From DAIDKA01 sp036267975 (GTDB lineage Bacteria; Pseudomonadota; Gammaproteobacteria; Steroidobacterales; Steroidobacteraceae), in the NCBI GenBank assembly GCA_036267975.1, contig DATAVA010000027.1, positions 77,843 through 141,842 of the forward strand: DNA of 64,000 nt, given 5' to 3'. Positions 44,538-53,631 of this stretch are shown here, piece by piece. A program made the translations under genes and the position numbers. Under the pieces are notes generated by a model that ran no database searches, was not told the DNA's origin, and saw only the letters and a program-made list of their open reading frames with translations. Within the stretch, counting starts at the first letter, position 1; the number at the start of each line of letters is the position of its first letter.

Positions 44538-44988
44538 GCGTTTCGTCACCGGGTATCCGGATTGCGCATTCATCGGCCGCCAAGGGCTCGAACGTCGCGA
44601 GTTGGCTGTCCAGCAACGCGGCGGGCATGAAGTGTCCCGCGCGCCGCTGCAGGCGTTCCAGAAGCTGCTCATGGGTGAGAAGGGGCAGCACGAAGCAGGC
44701 GTCGGGGTCACCGCTGCGCAGCTGCTCACGGTAGCTGCGCTTCAGCGCCGAGCAGGACACGACCATGCCGTGCGGTCGGGATTCGGCCAGTGCGGTCGCG
44801 ATGCTGGCCAGAAAGGGGCGCCGATCCGCGTCATCGAGCGCAATGCCGGCCGCCATCTTCTTGATGTTTGCGGCCGGATGCAGGCTATCGCCTTCCAGAA
44901 ACTGCCAGCCGAGTGCCCGCGCCAGGGCAGCACCCAGCGTCGACTTGCCGCTGCCGGTCACGCCCATGACGACAATCGCGCGGATCAC
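44464..44988 (-). CDS. gntK: Gluconokinase
   Basis: Phosphorylates gluconate to 6-phosphogluconate for the Entner-Doudoroff or pentose phosphate pathway. The protein has 174 residues with a P-loop GVTGSGKST (9-17), EGDSLHP and CSALKRSYREQLR, all characteristic of GntK. No gluconate permease or GntR is next to it. It overlaps the convergent hydrolase by 74 bases and follows the MmyB-like regulator by three. Confidence 0.92.
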   Translation of the reverse strand: MIRAIVVMGVTGSGKSTLGAALARALGWQFLEGDSLHPAANIKKMAAGIALDDADRRPFLASIATALAESRPHGMVVSCSALKRSYREQLRSGDPDACFVLPLLTHEQLLERLQRRAGHFMPAALLDSQLATFEPLAADECAIRIPGDETLNAQVRRTLLGLQALGTAGPSGNA

Positions 44989-44991
44989 GGC

Positions 44992-45819
44992 TCACCGCTG
45001 CGCCATCAGTTGCGTGAACTTCTCGGCGCTGCGCGCCTCGGCGGGGCTGAACATCAGCAACCGCAGATTCGGGCTGGAGGCGACGCTGTAAGCGGTATGT
45101 TCAAAGGCAATCGCGCCGATGCCGGGATAGCTCGCCGTATAGACCCCTTCCGGGAAATGGCTGATCTCCGGGCTGTGCCACAACCGATCAAAGATCGGGC
45201 AGGCAGCGGAGAGTTCTTCGATCAATGCGTCGAAGGCGGGATCCTCGCCCGACTGCGTGTAATCGAGTCGCACCGTGGGCAGGATGCGGCGGGCGATCTC
45301 CTCCTGCTCATCCGGATTGCGCTGGAAGTCCGCTTCGGTCAGCAGGATACGCAGCAGGTTGCGGTGACCGACCGGGCGTTGGCCAAAGTCCGGAAAGCAG
45401 CGGGTCCACACCGCATTCCACGCCACCACATCCCAGCGTCGGGTATGCACCAGCGCCGGAACATTGACCGTGTCGAGCATTCGTTGTACCGCCGGCCGCA
45501 GCGGCTCGCCTTGATTGGCCACCTGCCGCGGAGGGCGTCGCTGCGCGAGCATGAACAGGTAATCACGCTCAGCCGCGGACAGACCCAGCGCGCCGCTGAG
45601 CCGCTCGAGGATCTGCTCGGAAGGGTGCACGTTGCGCCCCTGCTCAAGCCAGGTGTACCAGGTGGCCGACAGGCCGGCCAGGGCGGCCACATCCTCGCGG
45701 CGCAGTCCCTTGCTGCGGCGCCGCGCCGCCGGTATCAACCCGACCGAGGTGGGATCGCGGCGGGCTCGGCAGCTTTTCAGAAACTCCGACAGCTGCGCAC
45801 GTTGCAGGGTCTGACTCAC
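44992..45819 (-). CDS. MmyB-like helix-turn-helix transcriptional regulator
   Basis: A 275-residue regulator. The N-terminal XRE-type HTH reads GLRREDVAALAGLSATWYTWLEQG, typical of the MmyB-like family. The C-terminal ligand-binding domain (about 100-275) has PALVHTRRWDVVAWN and ends HTAYSVASSPNLRLLMFSPA. In relatives these bind fatty-acid-like ligands and control neighbouring SDR or oxidoreductase genes. The GTG at 45819 gives the normal family length; a TTG at 45840 is the alternative. A perfect 14-base palindrome lies just upstream. Confidence 0.85.
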   Translation of the reverse strand: MSQTLQRAQLSEFLKSCRARRDPTSVGLIPAARRRSKGLRREDVAALAGLSATWYTWLEQGRNVHPSEQILERLSGALGLSAAERDYLFMLAQRRPPRQVANQGEPLRPAVQRMLDTVNVPALVHTRRWDVVAWNAVWTRCFPDFGQRPVGHRNLLRILLTEADFQRNPDEQEEIARRILPTVRLDYTQSGEDPAFDALIEELSAACPIFDRLWHSPEISHFPEGVYTASYPGIGAIAFEHTAYSVASSPNLRLLMFSPAEARSAEKFTQLMAQR

Positions 45820-45854
45820 GCGTCGTTGTACATCTCGCAAGTGGTACTGCTGAT

Positions 45855-45868
45855 ACTAGCATGCTAGT
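45855..45868. promoter_or_regulatory. 14-bp palindrome, candidate operator
   Basis: A perfect palindrome, ACTAGCATGCTAGT, between the divergent regulator and slipin genes. With the preceding T, nine bases (TACTAGCAT) recur upstream of the SDR operon at 46889. A binding site for the adjacent MmyB-like regulator is plausible. Confidence 0.5.
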
Positions 45869-45951
45869 TTGCGATGTTCGTCAGCGAACGGACAGGACCT
45901 GCCGGCGCGCGCAGCGTTATAAGAATCCATCTGATATTCGGAGTGACCTAC

Positions 45952-46860
45952 ATGAATCCCGTCACCTCTTTTCTGGTATTCGTCCTGGCGGCCGGCGGTG
46001 TGCTGGCCGGCTACCGCAACGAACTCTATGTCGCGATCCCACTGTTTGTGCTCGCGGCCCTCGTTGCCTCATCGCTGAAGATGGCCAATGTCTGGCAGAA
46101 ATTCGTGATTCTGCGGATGGGAAAACTGCAAAGCGTGCGCGGCGCGGGGTTGTTCGTCATCATCCCGGTCCTCGATACGGTGGTCGCCATCATCGACGAG
46201 CGCATCCAGACCACCGCTTTCAACGCCGAGCAGGCGCTGACGCGCGACACCGTGCCGGTCAATGTCGATGCCATCATCTTCTGGCGTGTGCAGGATGCCG
46301 AGAAGGCGGCGCTGGCCATCACCAACTACCGTGAAGCCATCGATCGGGTGGCCCAGACATCGCTGCGCGAAATGATCGGTTCATCGATGCTGGGCGCGCT
46401 GCTGTCCGACCGCAAGGACGCCGATGCGCAACTGCAAGCCGAGATCGCCCAGAAGACTGCGCCGTGGGGAATTGCGGTGAACTCGGTGGAGATTCGCGAC
46501 GTCGCCATCCCCGAGGCGCTGCAGAACGCCATGTCCCGTCAGGCGCAGGCGGAGCGCGAGAAGCAGGCCCGTGTCATTCTCGGTTCAGCTGAGGCTGAAA
46601 TCGCCGGCAAGTTCGTCGAGGCCGCCGCCGTCTATGACGGTCACCCGTGGGCACTGCAGCTGCGTGCCATGAACATCATCTATGAAACCACGAAGGAGCG
46701 CGGGGCCACGATCCTCATGCCCAGTTCGATGGTCGACAGTCTGAATCCGTCCGCGTCCACCCTGGGGTTGGCGCTGGCGGGGCTTGACGCGCAGGCCGCC
46801 AACCGCGCACCCGGCACCAAGACTGCGCCGCCCGCCAAAACGCCACCCGCCGTCGAGTAG
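45952..46860 (+). CDS. Slipin / SPFH (stomatin-like) membrane protein
   Basis: A 302-residue protein with two N-terminal hydrophobic helices (about 5-22 and 26-43), then the SPFH/Band 7 domain (FVILRMGKLQSVRGAGLFVIIPVLD, IDERIQTTAFNAEQALTRDTVPVNVDAIIFWRV) and a coiled-coil Ala/Glu/Arg-rich helix (about 200-240). Slipins form oligomers in membrane microdomains; a hopanoid-making cell could use such a scaffold, but this is only suggestive. Often paired with NfeD, which is absent here. The ATG at 45952 follows a CGGAG ribosome-binding site. Confidence 0.88.
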   Translation: MNPVTSFLVFVLAAGGVLAGYRNELYVAIPLFVLAALVASSLKMANVWQKFVILRMGKLQSVRGAGLFVIIPVLDTVVAIIDERIQTTAFNAEQALTRDTVPVNVDAIIFWRVQDAEKAALAITNYREAIDRVAQTSLREMIGSSMLGALLSDRKDADAQLQAEIAQKTAPWGIAVNSVEIRDVAIPEALQNAMSRQAQAEREKQARVILGSAEAEIAGKFVEAAAVYDGHPWALQLRAMNIIYETTKERGATILMPSSMVDSLNPSASTLGLALAGLDAQAANRAPGTKTAPPAKTPPAVE

Positions 46861-46888
46861 AGGCCGCAGCTCTAACTGGTATTATTAG

Positions 46889-46897
46889 TACTAGCAT
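46889..46897. promoter_or_regulatory. Candidate operator half-site
   Basis: TACTAGCAT, identical to nine bases of the 45854-45868 site, placed about 70 bases before the SDR start. An upstream TATTAT at 46880-46885 could be a -10 box. Confidence 0.4.
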
Positions 46898-46967
46898 AAG
46901 GGGCCGCACTGCAAGCCGGGGCGAGGATTGCTCATACTGCCGCCGCCAGCGGATGGAGGGCACGTGG

Positions 46968-47723
46968 GTGAGTGATCGTTTCAGCGCGAAGAACGTCGTC
47001 GTCATCGGTGGCAACAGCGGTATCGGCCTGGCCGCCGCGCGCGCCTTTGCGCAGGAGGGCGCGAAGGTCGTCATCACCGGGCGCTCGCCGCAGACCCTGC
47101 AAGGCGCCGCCGAGGAAATCGGCCACGGCGCGGTCGCGATCCGCTCCGACATCGGGGATGTGGCCCAGATTAGCGCGCTGTTCGCACAGTTGAGTGCGCA
47201 GCTTGGCCACATCGATGTGCTGTTCGTCAACGCGGGCATCGGCGCGTTCCAGCCCATTGAAAAGGTCACCGAGCGGGACTGGGACAGCCTTCATGACATC
47301 AATCTGAAGGGCGTCTTCTTTACCGTGCAGCAGGCGCTGCCGCTGTTGCGCACCGGCGCGGCAATCGTCCTCACCGGTTCCATCGGTGCGCTGAAGGGGA
47401 TTCCGACCGGCTCGGTCTACGCGGCGAGCAAGGCTGGGCTGCGGGCGTTGGGCCGCAGCTTCGCAGCGGAGCTGGTGGGTAAGGGGATCCGCGTCAACGT
47501 GGTCAGCCCCGGTCCAACCGATACGCCCATCATCGGCCGCACCGGCGGCCTGCCACCCCAGGCCATTCCGGCGATCCGTGAACAGATGATCCGCAACACA
47601 CCGATGCACCGCATGGGCATGCCGGAGGAAGTCGCCGCCGCGGTGCTGTTTCTGGCCAGCGCTGAGGCGGCCTTCGTCACCGGCATCGACTTCCTGGTCG
47701 ACGGCGGGGCCGCCAGTTTTTAG
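46968..47723 (+). CDS. SDR family oxidoreductase
   Basis: A 251-residue classical short-chain dehydrogenase: cofactor motif GGNSGIG (14-20), NAG at 88-90, catalytic S138, Y151 and K155 (YAASK), and PGPTDTP after the active site. Probably an alcohol/ketone oxidoreductase; the substrate is unknown. The GTG at 46968 is preferred over an upstream ATG because GGAGGG lies seven bases before it. First gene of the putative catabolic operon reaching to 53631. Confidence 0.88.
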   Translation: MSDRFSAKNVVVIGGNSGIGLAAARAFAQEGAKVVITGRSPQTLQGAAEEIGHGAVAIRSDIGDVAQISALFAQLSAQLGHIDVLFVNAGIGAFQPIEKVTERDWDSLHDINLKGVFFTVQQALPLLRTGAAIVLTGSIGALKGIPTGSVYAASKAGLRALGRSFAAELVGKGIRVNVVSPGPTDTPIIGRTGGLPPQAIPAIREQMIRNTPMHRMGMPEEVAAAVLFLASAEAAFVTGIDFLVDGGAASF

Positions 47724-47737
47724 CAGGAGAGCTTGCA

Positions 47738-48253
47738 ATGCCCAAACCCAATCAGCCCGGCATTGAAGACCGCATCGCCATCCAGGACCTCATCGCAAAG
47801 TACTGCTGGGCGCTGGACACGGGAGATGTCGAATCCTTCGTCGCCTGCTTCACGCCCGATGCGGTGCTGGTCGAGGAAGTATTCGAGGACCCCGATGTCT
47901 GGAATGGCCATGACGGCATTCGCGAGCTCATCGAGCACTACGCCAATTCGCCCGGATTTCCGGGGCGTCAGCATCATGTGACCCAGACCCAGGTCAGCGG
48001 GGATGCGCAGCGCTGCCAGGTGCGCTCGTTCGCATTCGTGACGGAGTGCCGCGGCGAGCCGCCCTACACGATACGCTTCACCGGCTACTACGAGGATTCG
48101 GTGGTGAAGGTGGCGGGGGAGTGGCTGTTCCGCGAGCGATTCATCCGTTTGTGGGACGGGCCGGTGCTGGCGCGATTCCCGGGTCGCGGTGAACGCATTG
48201 CGCGCAAGCGGCCACCGGAACTGATCATCAAGAGAAAGAGCCGGGGTGCCTGA
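47738..48253 (+). CDS. SnoaL-like/NTF2-like protein
   Basis: A 171-residue cone-fold protein with the family start IEDRIAIQDLIAKYCWALDTGD and FTPDAVLVEEV. Such folds serve as small isomerases, dehydratases or ring-hydroxylating-dioxygenase beta-like subunits in aromatic and steroid catabolism. Good AGGAGAG ribosome-binding site; 14 bases after the SDR gene. Reaction not deducible. Confidence 0.8.
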   Translation: MPKPNQPGIEDRIAIQDLIAKYCWALDTGDVESFVACFTPDAVLVEEVFEDPDVWNGHDGIRELIEHYANSPGFPGRQHHVTQTQVSGDAQRCQVRSFAFVTECRGEPPYTIRFTGYYEDSVVKVAGEWLFRERFIRLWDGPVLARFPGRGERIARKRPPELIIKRKSRGA

Positions 48254-48255
48254 GC

Positions 48256-48768
48256 ATGTCTGAACCGCTGACCGTCGCCGGGGCCGGCCCCGCACCGCAA
48301 CTTGAATTTGCCTTTGAAATACGCCTGCGCTTTACCCGCGTGCAGATGATCCCCGGCATGCCCAGTGGCGCCATGCGCGGTGCCGTATACGTGGACAGCG
48401 GCGAGATTCGGGGCCCGCGCCTGAACGGCAAGGCGGTGCCGAACAGCGGCGGTGATTACGCGCTGTTCCGCCCCGATGATGTCGTCTCCTTCGATGCACG
48501 CTACATGCTGGAGGCGGCCGATGGCGCCCTGATCCTGATGCGCAACCGCGGGCATCTGTGGGGACGCCACCCCGACACCATGCAGAAGCTGCGCGACATG
48601 GCCTTCAAGGGTGGTCCGATCGTGGATCCGTCGGAGTATTATCTGCGCTCCACACCCTCATTTGAAGTGGCTGCCGGCAAGCATGACTGGCTGATGCGGC
48701 ACGTGTTCGTCGGCCTGGGCGAGCGCCGCACGGACGGCAACTTCGTGCGTTATTTCGTGGTGACCTGA
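48256..48768 (+). CDS. DUF3237 domain protein
   Basis: A 170-residue protein matching the DUF3237 pattern: LEFAFEIRLRF near the start, GGDYALFRPDD, FDARYMLEAADGALILMRNRG, and a RSTPSFEVAAGKHDWLMRHVFVG end. The family has no established biochemistry but occurs often in degradative clusters. Two bases after the preceding gene, so tightly coupled. Confidence 0.8.
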   Translation: MSEPLTVAGAGPAPQLEFAFEIRLRFTRVQMIPGMPSGAMRGAVYVDSGEIRGPRLNGKAVPNSGGDYALFRPDDVVSFDARYMLEAADGALILMRNRGHLWGRHPDTMQKLRDMAFKGGPIVDPSEYYLRSTPSFEVAAGKHDWLMRHVFVGLGERRTDGNFVRYFVVT

Positions 48769-48792
48769 CATTCCTGACCGGAGATCTAGCTC

Positions 48793-50253
48793 ATGACCGC
48801 TCCTTTTCCGCAGACCATGGACTACTCGGGGCACAACCTGCCCTGCCGTATCGAATGCGACATTTACGACCTGGTGGTCGAAGGCACACTGCCGCCGGAA
48901 ATCCGCGGCTGCTGGTACCAGTCCGTGCCCGATCCGCAGTACCCCCCGAAGCTTGGCAAGGACACCTTCCTGAGCGGCGATGGCATGGTGCGCAGCTTCG
49001 CCTTCGATGGCGAAGGACATGTCGATTTCAAGCAGCGCTACATCCGCACCGAGCGCTGGATGCTCGAGCACCAGGCGCGCAAGGCGCTGTTCGGCATCTA
49101 CCGCAATCCGTTCACCGATGATCCAAGCGTGGCCGGCAAGCGCCGCGGCGCTGCCAACACTACGCCGTTCTTCCACGGCGGCCGGCTGCTCGCGTTCAAG
49201 GAGGACTCACCGCCCTGGGAAGTGGATCCGCAGACGCTCGCGACCGTGGGGGAGTGGACCTTCGGCGGGCAGCTGCGCAGCCAGACCGTCACGGCGCACC
49301 CGCGATTCGATCCGGCCACCGGCGAGATGCATTACTTCGGTTACGAGGCGACGGGCCTTGCGAGCAACGAAGTGTCGTACTTCGTCACCAATGCCAAGGG
49401 CGAGCTGATACGCGAGGATTTCTTCAAGGTCCCCTATTGCGCACTGATGCACGATTTCGTCGTGACCAAGGAGCACGTGGTGTTCCCGGGTTTTCCGATC
49501 GTCGCGGATATCGAGCGCATGAAGGCCGGTGGTGACCATTGGGCCTGGGATGCCACCAAGGAGTCCTTCATCGGCATCATGCCGCGCAAGGGCAAGGTCA
49601 GCGACATGCGCTGGTTCCGCGCGCGCCCCTGTTCGGTATTTCACTTCATCAACGGCTTTACCGAAGGCAACAAGGTGCACGTGGACATGTGCGTCAGTGA
49701 CGTACCGGCCTTCGAGTTCATGCGCGAGGCGGGCGGCCTGCACATTCCGCAGTACCAGGTCGGCGGCGGTCTGGTGCGCTGGACGTTCGACATGTCGAGT
49801 GAGCAGGACACGCCCGAGGAGACATCGATCGGCCCGGCGGCGGATTTCCCGCGCCTGGCCGACAAGGATTTGATGGTCGACTACAACGTCGCCTACTTCG
49901 GGCAGGTCGACGTGCGCTTCGGTCCGCCGATTCTTTCCGGACCGGTCGGCGCCGGCTTCAACACCCTGGCGCGGCTCGAAGTGAAGAGCGGCAAGGTGAC
50001 CACCTATTTCCCGGGCCCGAACCGCACCATGCAGGAGCATGTGCACGTGCCGTCGGCCACGCCGGGTCACGAGGGCTACCTGATGCACATCATCGATCGT
50101 CATGATGAGAACCAGGCCGAGGTGCATGTGCTCGAGGCGCAGCACATCGAGAAGGGGCCCATCGCGACCATCAAGATTCCGATGCGTTTGCGCTCGGGCG
50201 TGCATGGCAACTGGGCCTCCGCGCAGGCACTGGCCGGCCGGGTGCGCGCTTGA
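48793..50253 (+). CDS. Carotenoid oxygenase family protein (lignostilbene dioxygenase-like)
   Basis: A 486-residue non-haem iron beta-propeller enzyme that splits alkene double bonds. The four iron-binding histidines fit H169 (TAHPRFDP), H220 (LMHDFVV), H284 (FHFINGF) and H471 (GVHGNWAS), so it should be active. Close relatives include lignostilbene and isoeugenol dioxygenases as well as carotenoid cleavage enzymes; with no carotenoid genes nearby, a phenylpropenoid or stilbene substrate seems likelier. Followed by an overlapping NmrA-like gene. Confidence 0.88.
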   Translation: MTAPFPQTMDYSGHNLPCRIECDIYDLVVEGTLPPEIRGCWYQSVPDPQYPPKLGKDTFLSGDGMVRSFAFDGEGHVDFKQRYIRTERWMLEHQARKALFGIYRNPFTDDPSVAGKRRGAANTTPFFHGGRLLAFKEDSPPWEVDPQTLATVGEWTFGGQLRSQTVTAHPRFDPATGEMHYFGYEATGLASNEVSYFVTNAKGELIREDFFKVPYCALMHDFVVTKEHVVFPGFPIVADIERMKAGGDHWAWDATKESFIGIMPRKGKVSDMRWFRARPCSVFHFINGFTEGNKVHVDMCVSDVPAFEFMREAGGLHIPQYQVGGGLVRWTFDMSSEQDTPEETSIGPAADFPRLADKDLMVDYNVAYFGQVDVRFGPPILSGPVGAGFNTLARLEVKSGKVTTYFPGPNRTMQEHVHVPSATPGHEGYLMHIIDRHDENQAEVHVLEAQHIEKGPIATIKIPMRLRSGVHGNWASAQALAGRVRA

Positions 50254-51164
50254 GCATTGTGGTCACGGGTGCGTCCGGCGCATTCGGCCGCATGGCGGCC
50301 GAACGGCTGCTGAGCACGGTCGAACCCTCGCAGCTGGTGCTCGTGACCCGCCACCCGGATGCCCTTGCGGATTTCGCCGCACGCGGCGCGAGCGTGCGGT
50401 TCGGTGATTTCGACAAGCCCGAATCGCTGCCCGCGGCCTTCGCGGCAGCGGACCGGCTGCTGCTGATCAGCACGCTCGATGTCGGCGCGCGTCGCCGGCA
50501 GCAACACCAAACTGCAATCGATGCCGCCGTCGCAGCCGGCGTACGCCATGTCATCTACACCTCCAGTGTCGGAATTCACCCGCGCAGCCCGGCCTTCGTG
50601 ATCGAGGACCATCGGTTCACCGAGGAGGCGCTGCGCCGCAGCGGCCTGCAGTTCACTTTCATGCGCGATGCGCAATACGCCGAAGTGATCACCACCATGA
50701 TCGCGCCCGGGGCGGTGGCCAGCGGTGAGTGGCTGTCGAGTGCGGCCGATGGCTGCATGGCCTTCATTTCGAAGCAGGACTGCGTGGAGTCGGCGGTGGC
50801 AGTGCTGACCACGCCCGGGCACGAGGGCGCGGTGTATGAGATCACCGGACCCGAACTGCTGACCTTCGGCGACTGCGCGCGCATCGCCGCCGAAGTGAGC
50901 GGCAAGCCGATCCGGTTCGCGAATGTCTCGCACGAGGTCATGCAGGCGCGTTTTGATGCGGCCGGCGTTCCGCGCCGTCATATCGAAGGCACGCTGCACG
51001 AGCAGGCCGGCGCCTGGGGGAGTGAGGAGATGATGTCGTACGAGCGCGCCATCCGTGAGGGCTACTTCGCGGTCGCTTCGCATCACGTCAAACTGCTCAC
51101 GGGCCGCCCCGCACGCTCGCTGCGAGAGGTCTACGAGGCCACCCGCAGCGCACTGCCGGCCTGA
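50250..51164 (+). CDS. NmrA-like NAD(P)-binding protein
   Basis: A 304-residue atypical SDR/quinone-reductase-like protein with the Rossmann motif VTGASGAFGRMAAERLL and a HVIYTSSVGIHP segment, lacking a clear YxxxK. Possibly a quinone or aldehyde reductase. The TTG at 50250 overlaps the oxygenase stop by four bases. Confidence 0.83.
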   Translation: MSIVVTGASGAFGRMAAERLLSTVEPSQLVLVTRHPDALADFAARGASVRFGDFDKPESLPAAFAAADRLLLISTLDVGARRRQQHQTAIDAAVAAGVRHVIYTSSVGIHPRSPAFVIEDHRFTEEALRRSGLQFTFMRDAQYAEVITTMIAPGAVASGEWLSSAADGCMAFISKQDCVESAVAVLTTPGHEGAVYEITGPELLTFGDCARIAAEVSGKPIRFANVSHEVMQARFDAAGVPRRHIEGTLHEQAGAWGSEEMMSYERAIREGYFAVASHHVKLLTGRPARSLREVYEATRSALPA

Positions 51165-51169
51165 CGGCG

Positions 51170-51577
51170 ATGACGAACCACGCGGCCCGCTCGCGGACCC
51201 CCGAAGCGCAACGCAACCTGGACCATGTGCTGGGTCTGTTCCGGGATGTGCTGGCACCCCTGGACGCCGATCAGGTCGACCGCTACATCGGGCCGGATTA
51301 CATCCAGCACAGTCCCATGGCGGCGCCCGGGCGCGAAAGCCTCAAGGCGTTCCTGCGCACGGTGCATGCTGCAAGTCCTAACGCCAGCCAAAGGCTGCTG
51401 CGGGCGTTCGTGGACGCTGATCACGTCATCATTCACTACCATGTGAAGAAAGATCCGCAGGACCGCGGCTTTGTGGTCATGGATATCTTCCGGCTCAGCA
51501 ACGGCATGGTGGTGGAACACTGGGATTGCGTCCAGGACGTGCCGGCGGATTCGCCGAATCCCATTTCGATGTTCTAG
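51170..51577 (+). CDS. SnoaL-like polyketide-cyclase family protein
   Basis: A 135-residue cone-fold protein: FRDVLAPLDADQVDRYIGPDYIQHSPMAAPG and VVMDIFRLSNGMVVEHWDCVQDV are typical of the SnoaL-like nuclear-transport-factor-2 fold with an HWD ending. Five bases after the previous gene. Substrate unknown; it differs from the first SnoaL-like protein of the operon. Confidence 0.82.
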   Translation: MTNHAARSRTPEAQRNLDHVLGLFRDVLAPLDADQVDRYIGPDYIQHSPMAAPGRESLKAFLRTVHAASPNASQRLLRAFVDADHVIIHYHVKKDPQDRGFVVMDIFRLSNGMVVEHWDCVQDVPADSPNPISMF

Positions 51578-51589
51578 GAGTAAACGACC

Positions 51590-51985
51590 ATGCTGTGGAT
51601 CGCCCTGGTAGTGCTGCTCGCGGTGCTGGAATACCTGGTGTTCGGCTTCCTCGTGGGCGCGGCCCGCGGGCGCTACAAGATTGCCGCGCCGGCAACGGTC
51701 GGACACCCGGTATTTGAACGAACCTTTCGTGTTCATTACAACACCCTCGAGATGCTGGTGGTCTTCATCCCCTCGATCTGGCTGTTCGGGATGTATCTGA
51801 ATCCGCGCTGGGGCGCCATTCTCGGCGCGGTGTTCGTGGTGGCCCGCGCGCTCTATGCCGTCGGCTACATACGCGCACCGGAAAAGCGTGAGATCGGTGC
51901 CATGCTGTCCTTTCTGGTGGTGGCGATCCTGCTGGTCGGCGCGCTCTACGGGGTCATTCGCGCGCTGTGGATTCTCGGGGCGTGA
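51590..51985 (+). CDS. MAPEG family membrane protein
   Basis: A 131-residue protein with about four membrane helices. ERTFRVHYNTLEMLVVFIP is the MAPEG signature segment around the glutathione-binding region of microsomal glutathione transferase relatives. A role in detoxifying a reactive intermediate, such as the aldehydes from double-bond cleavage, is inferred from context. Its stop overlaps the next GTG. Confidence 0.85.
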   Translation: MLWIALVVLLAVLEYLVFGFLVGAARGRYKIAAPATVGHPVFERTFRVHYNTLEMLVVFIPSIWLFGMYLNPRWGAILGAVFVVARALYAVGYIRAPEKREIGAMLSFLVVAILLVGALYGVIRALWILGA

Positions 51986-53631
51986 CATCCGCACCCGGCA
52001 GCCAGCGCACCGGTGGCGAGGCCCTCGTTGATTCGCTCATCGTGCACGGCGTGGACACGGTATTCGGCCTGCCCGGCGCCCAGACCTATGGCCTGTTCGA
52101 TGCCCTGCATCGCGCACAACCGCAGCTGCGCACCATCGGCGCGCGTCACGAGCAGGCCTGCAGCTACATGGCCTTCGGCTACGCGCGATCCACCGGTCGA
52201 GCGGCGGTCTGTACCGTGGTACCCGGCCCGGGCCTGTTGAACGCCAGTGCCGGACTGCTCACGGCATGGGGCGCGAACCAGCCGGTGCTGTGCCTGACGG
52301 GGCAGGTGCCGCGGGCGTTTCTCGATCAGGGTCGCGGCCACCTGCACGAAATGACCGATCAGCTCGGCACCGCGGCGGGTTTCAGCAAGTGGGTGGCGCG
52401 GGTCGAGCACCCGGCGCAGGCGCCCGCATTGGTCCAAGAAGCATTCAAACAGATGCGCCAGGGGCGCCCCGGTCCGGCGGTCCTCGAAATGCCCTGGGAT
52501 GTGTTTACGCAGCGCGCCGCCGTGGTGCCGGTCGCGCCGTACGCCGGGCCGCTCGCGCCGGCGCCGGATACGGAAATCGCCGCCGCCGCCGCGCGGCTGA
52601 TCGCTGCCAGCAGCTTCCCGATGATTTTCGTGGGCGGCGGCGCGCAGGCGGCGGCGGATTCGATCCTCGAGCTGGCCGAGTTGCTGGATGCGCCGGTCGT
52701 CGGATTTCGCAGCGGGCGCGGCGTGGTGAGCGACGCACATGAACTGGGCTTGAACATTGCGGCCGCCTGGCGCCTGTGGCCGAAGACCGATCTGGTGCTC
52801 GGCATCGGCACGCGGCTTGAAGTGCCGGGGTGGCGCTGGCCCTGGAAGCCCGCAGGACAAAAGAGCATCCGTCTGGACATCGATCCGGTGGAACTGCGGC
52901 GGGCACCCGCCGATATCGCCATGCTTGCGGATGCGCACGCGGGTACGCGCGCGCTCCTGGATGCCTTGCGCAAGCAAACCGTACATCGCGGCGCGCGCCG
53001 TGCAGCGATCCGCGCGGCGCGCCTCGCCGCGCACGCCGATATCGAGTCGATACAGCCGCAGGTCAGTTATCTGCGGGCCATTCGCGAGGTGCTCCCGGAG
53101 CAGGGCCTCGTCACGGATGAAATCTCGCAGATGGGATTCACGGCCTGGTACGGCTACCCGGTATACAAGCCACGGACCTTCATCAGTTCCGGATACCAAG
53201 GCACGCTGGGTTCGGGTTTTCCGACTGCACTGGGCGTCAAGGTTGCCCATCCGCAGCAGCCCGTCGTCGCCATCTGCGGCGATGGCGGCTTCATGTTTGC
53301 GGTGCAGGAACTGGCGACGGCCGTGCAGCACGGCATCGGCGTCGTGACCCTGGTATTCAACAACAATGCCTTTGGCAACGTGCGTCGCGATCAGCGCGAG
53401 CGCTTCGCGGGCCGCATGCTCGGTTCGGACCTGCGCAATCCGGATTTCCTGAAGCTGGCCGATGCCTTTGGCGTTCAGGCTGATCGGGTCACGTCCCCGG
53501 ATGCACTGCGCATCAGCTTGTCCCGCGCGCTGGACTCGGGTGTCCCGTGGCTGATCGAAATACCCGTGCCGCGCGACTCCGAAAGTGATCCGTGGCGATT
53601 CCTGCAGCCGCCGATTCCCGCCGATGTCTGA
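51982..53631 (+). CDS. Thiamine-diphosphate-dependent enzyme (acetolactate synthase/decarboxylase-like)
   Basis: A 549-residue protein with the three ThDP domains: the PYR domain with catalytic Glu E57 (ARHEQACSYMAFGYAR), a central domain, and the PP domain with GDGGFMFAVQEL through NNNAFGN, the GDG-NN ThDP/Mg motif. No regulatory-subunit gene is present, so a decarboxylase, carboligase or oxalyl-CoA/benzoylformate-type function is as likely as acetolactate synthase. The GTG at 51982 overlaps the MAPEG stop and is preferred over a GTG at 51967. Last gene of the operon. Confidence 0.85.
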   Translation: MTSAPGSQRTGGEALVDSLIVHGVDTVFGLPGAQTYGLFDALHRAQPQLRTIGARHEQACSYMAFGYARSTGRAAVCTVVPGPGLLNASAGLLTAWGANQPVLCLTGQVPRAFLDQGRGHLHEMTDQLGTAAGFSKWVARVEHPAQAPALVQEAFKQMRQGRPGPAVLEMPWDVFTQRAAVVPVAPYAGPLAPAPDTEIAAAAARLIAASSFPMIFVGGGAQAAADSILELAELLDAPVVGFRSGRGVVSDAHELGLNIAAAWRLWPKTDLVLGIGTRLEVPGWRWPWKPAGQKSIRLDIDPVELRRAPADIAMLADAHAGTRALLDALRKQTVHRGARRAAIRAARLAAHADIESIQPQVSYLRAIREVLPEQGLVTDEISQMGFTAWYGYPVYKPRTFISSGYQGTLGSGFPTALGVKVAHPQQPVVAICGDGGFMFAVQELATAVQHGIGVVTLVFNNNAFGNVRRDQRERFAGRMLGSDLRNPDFLKLADAFGVQADRVTSPDALRISLSRALDSGVPWLIEIPVPRDSESDPWRFLQPPIPADV

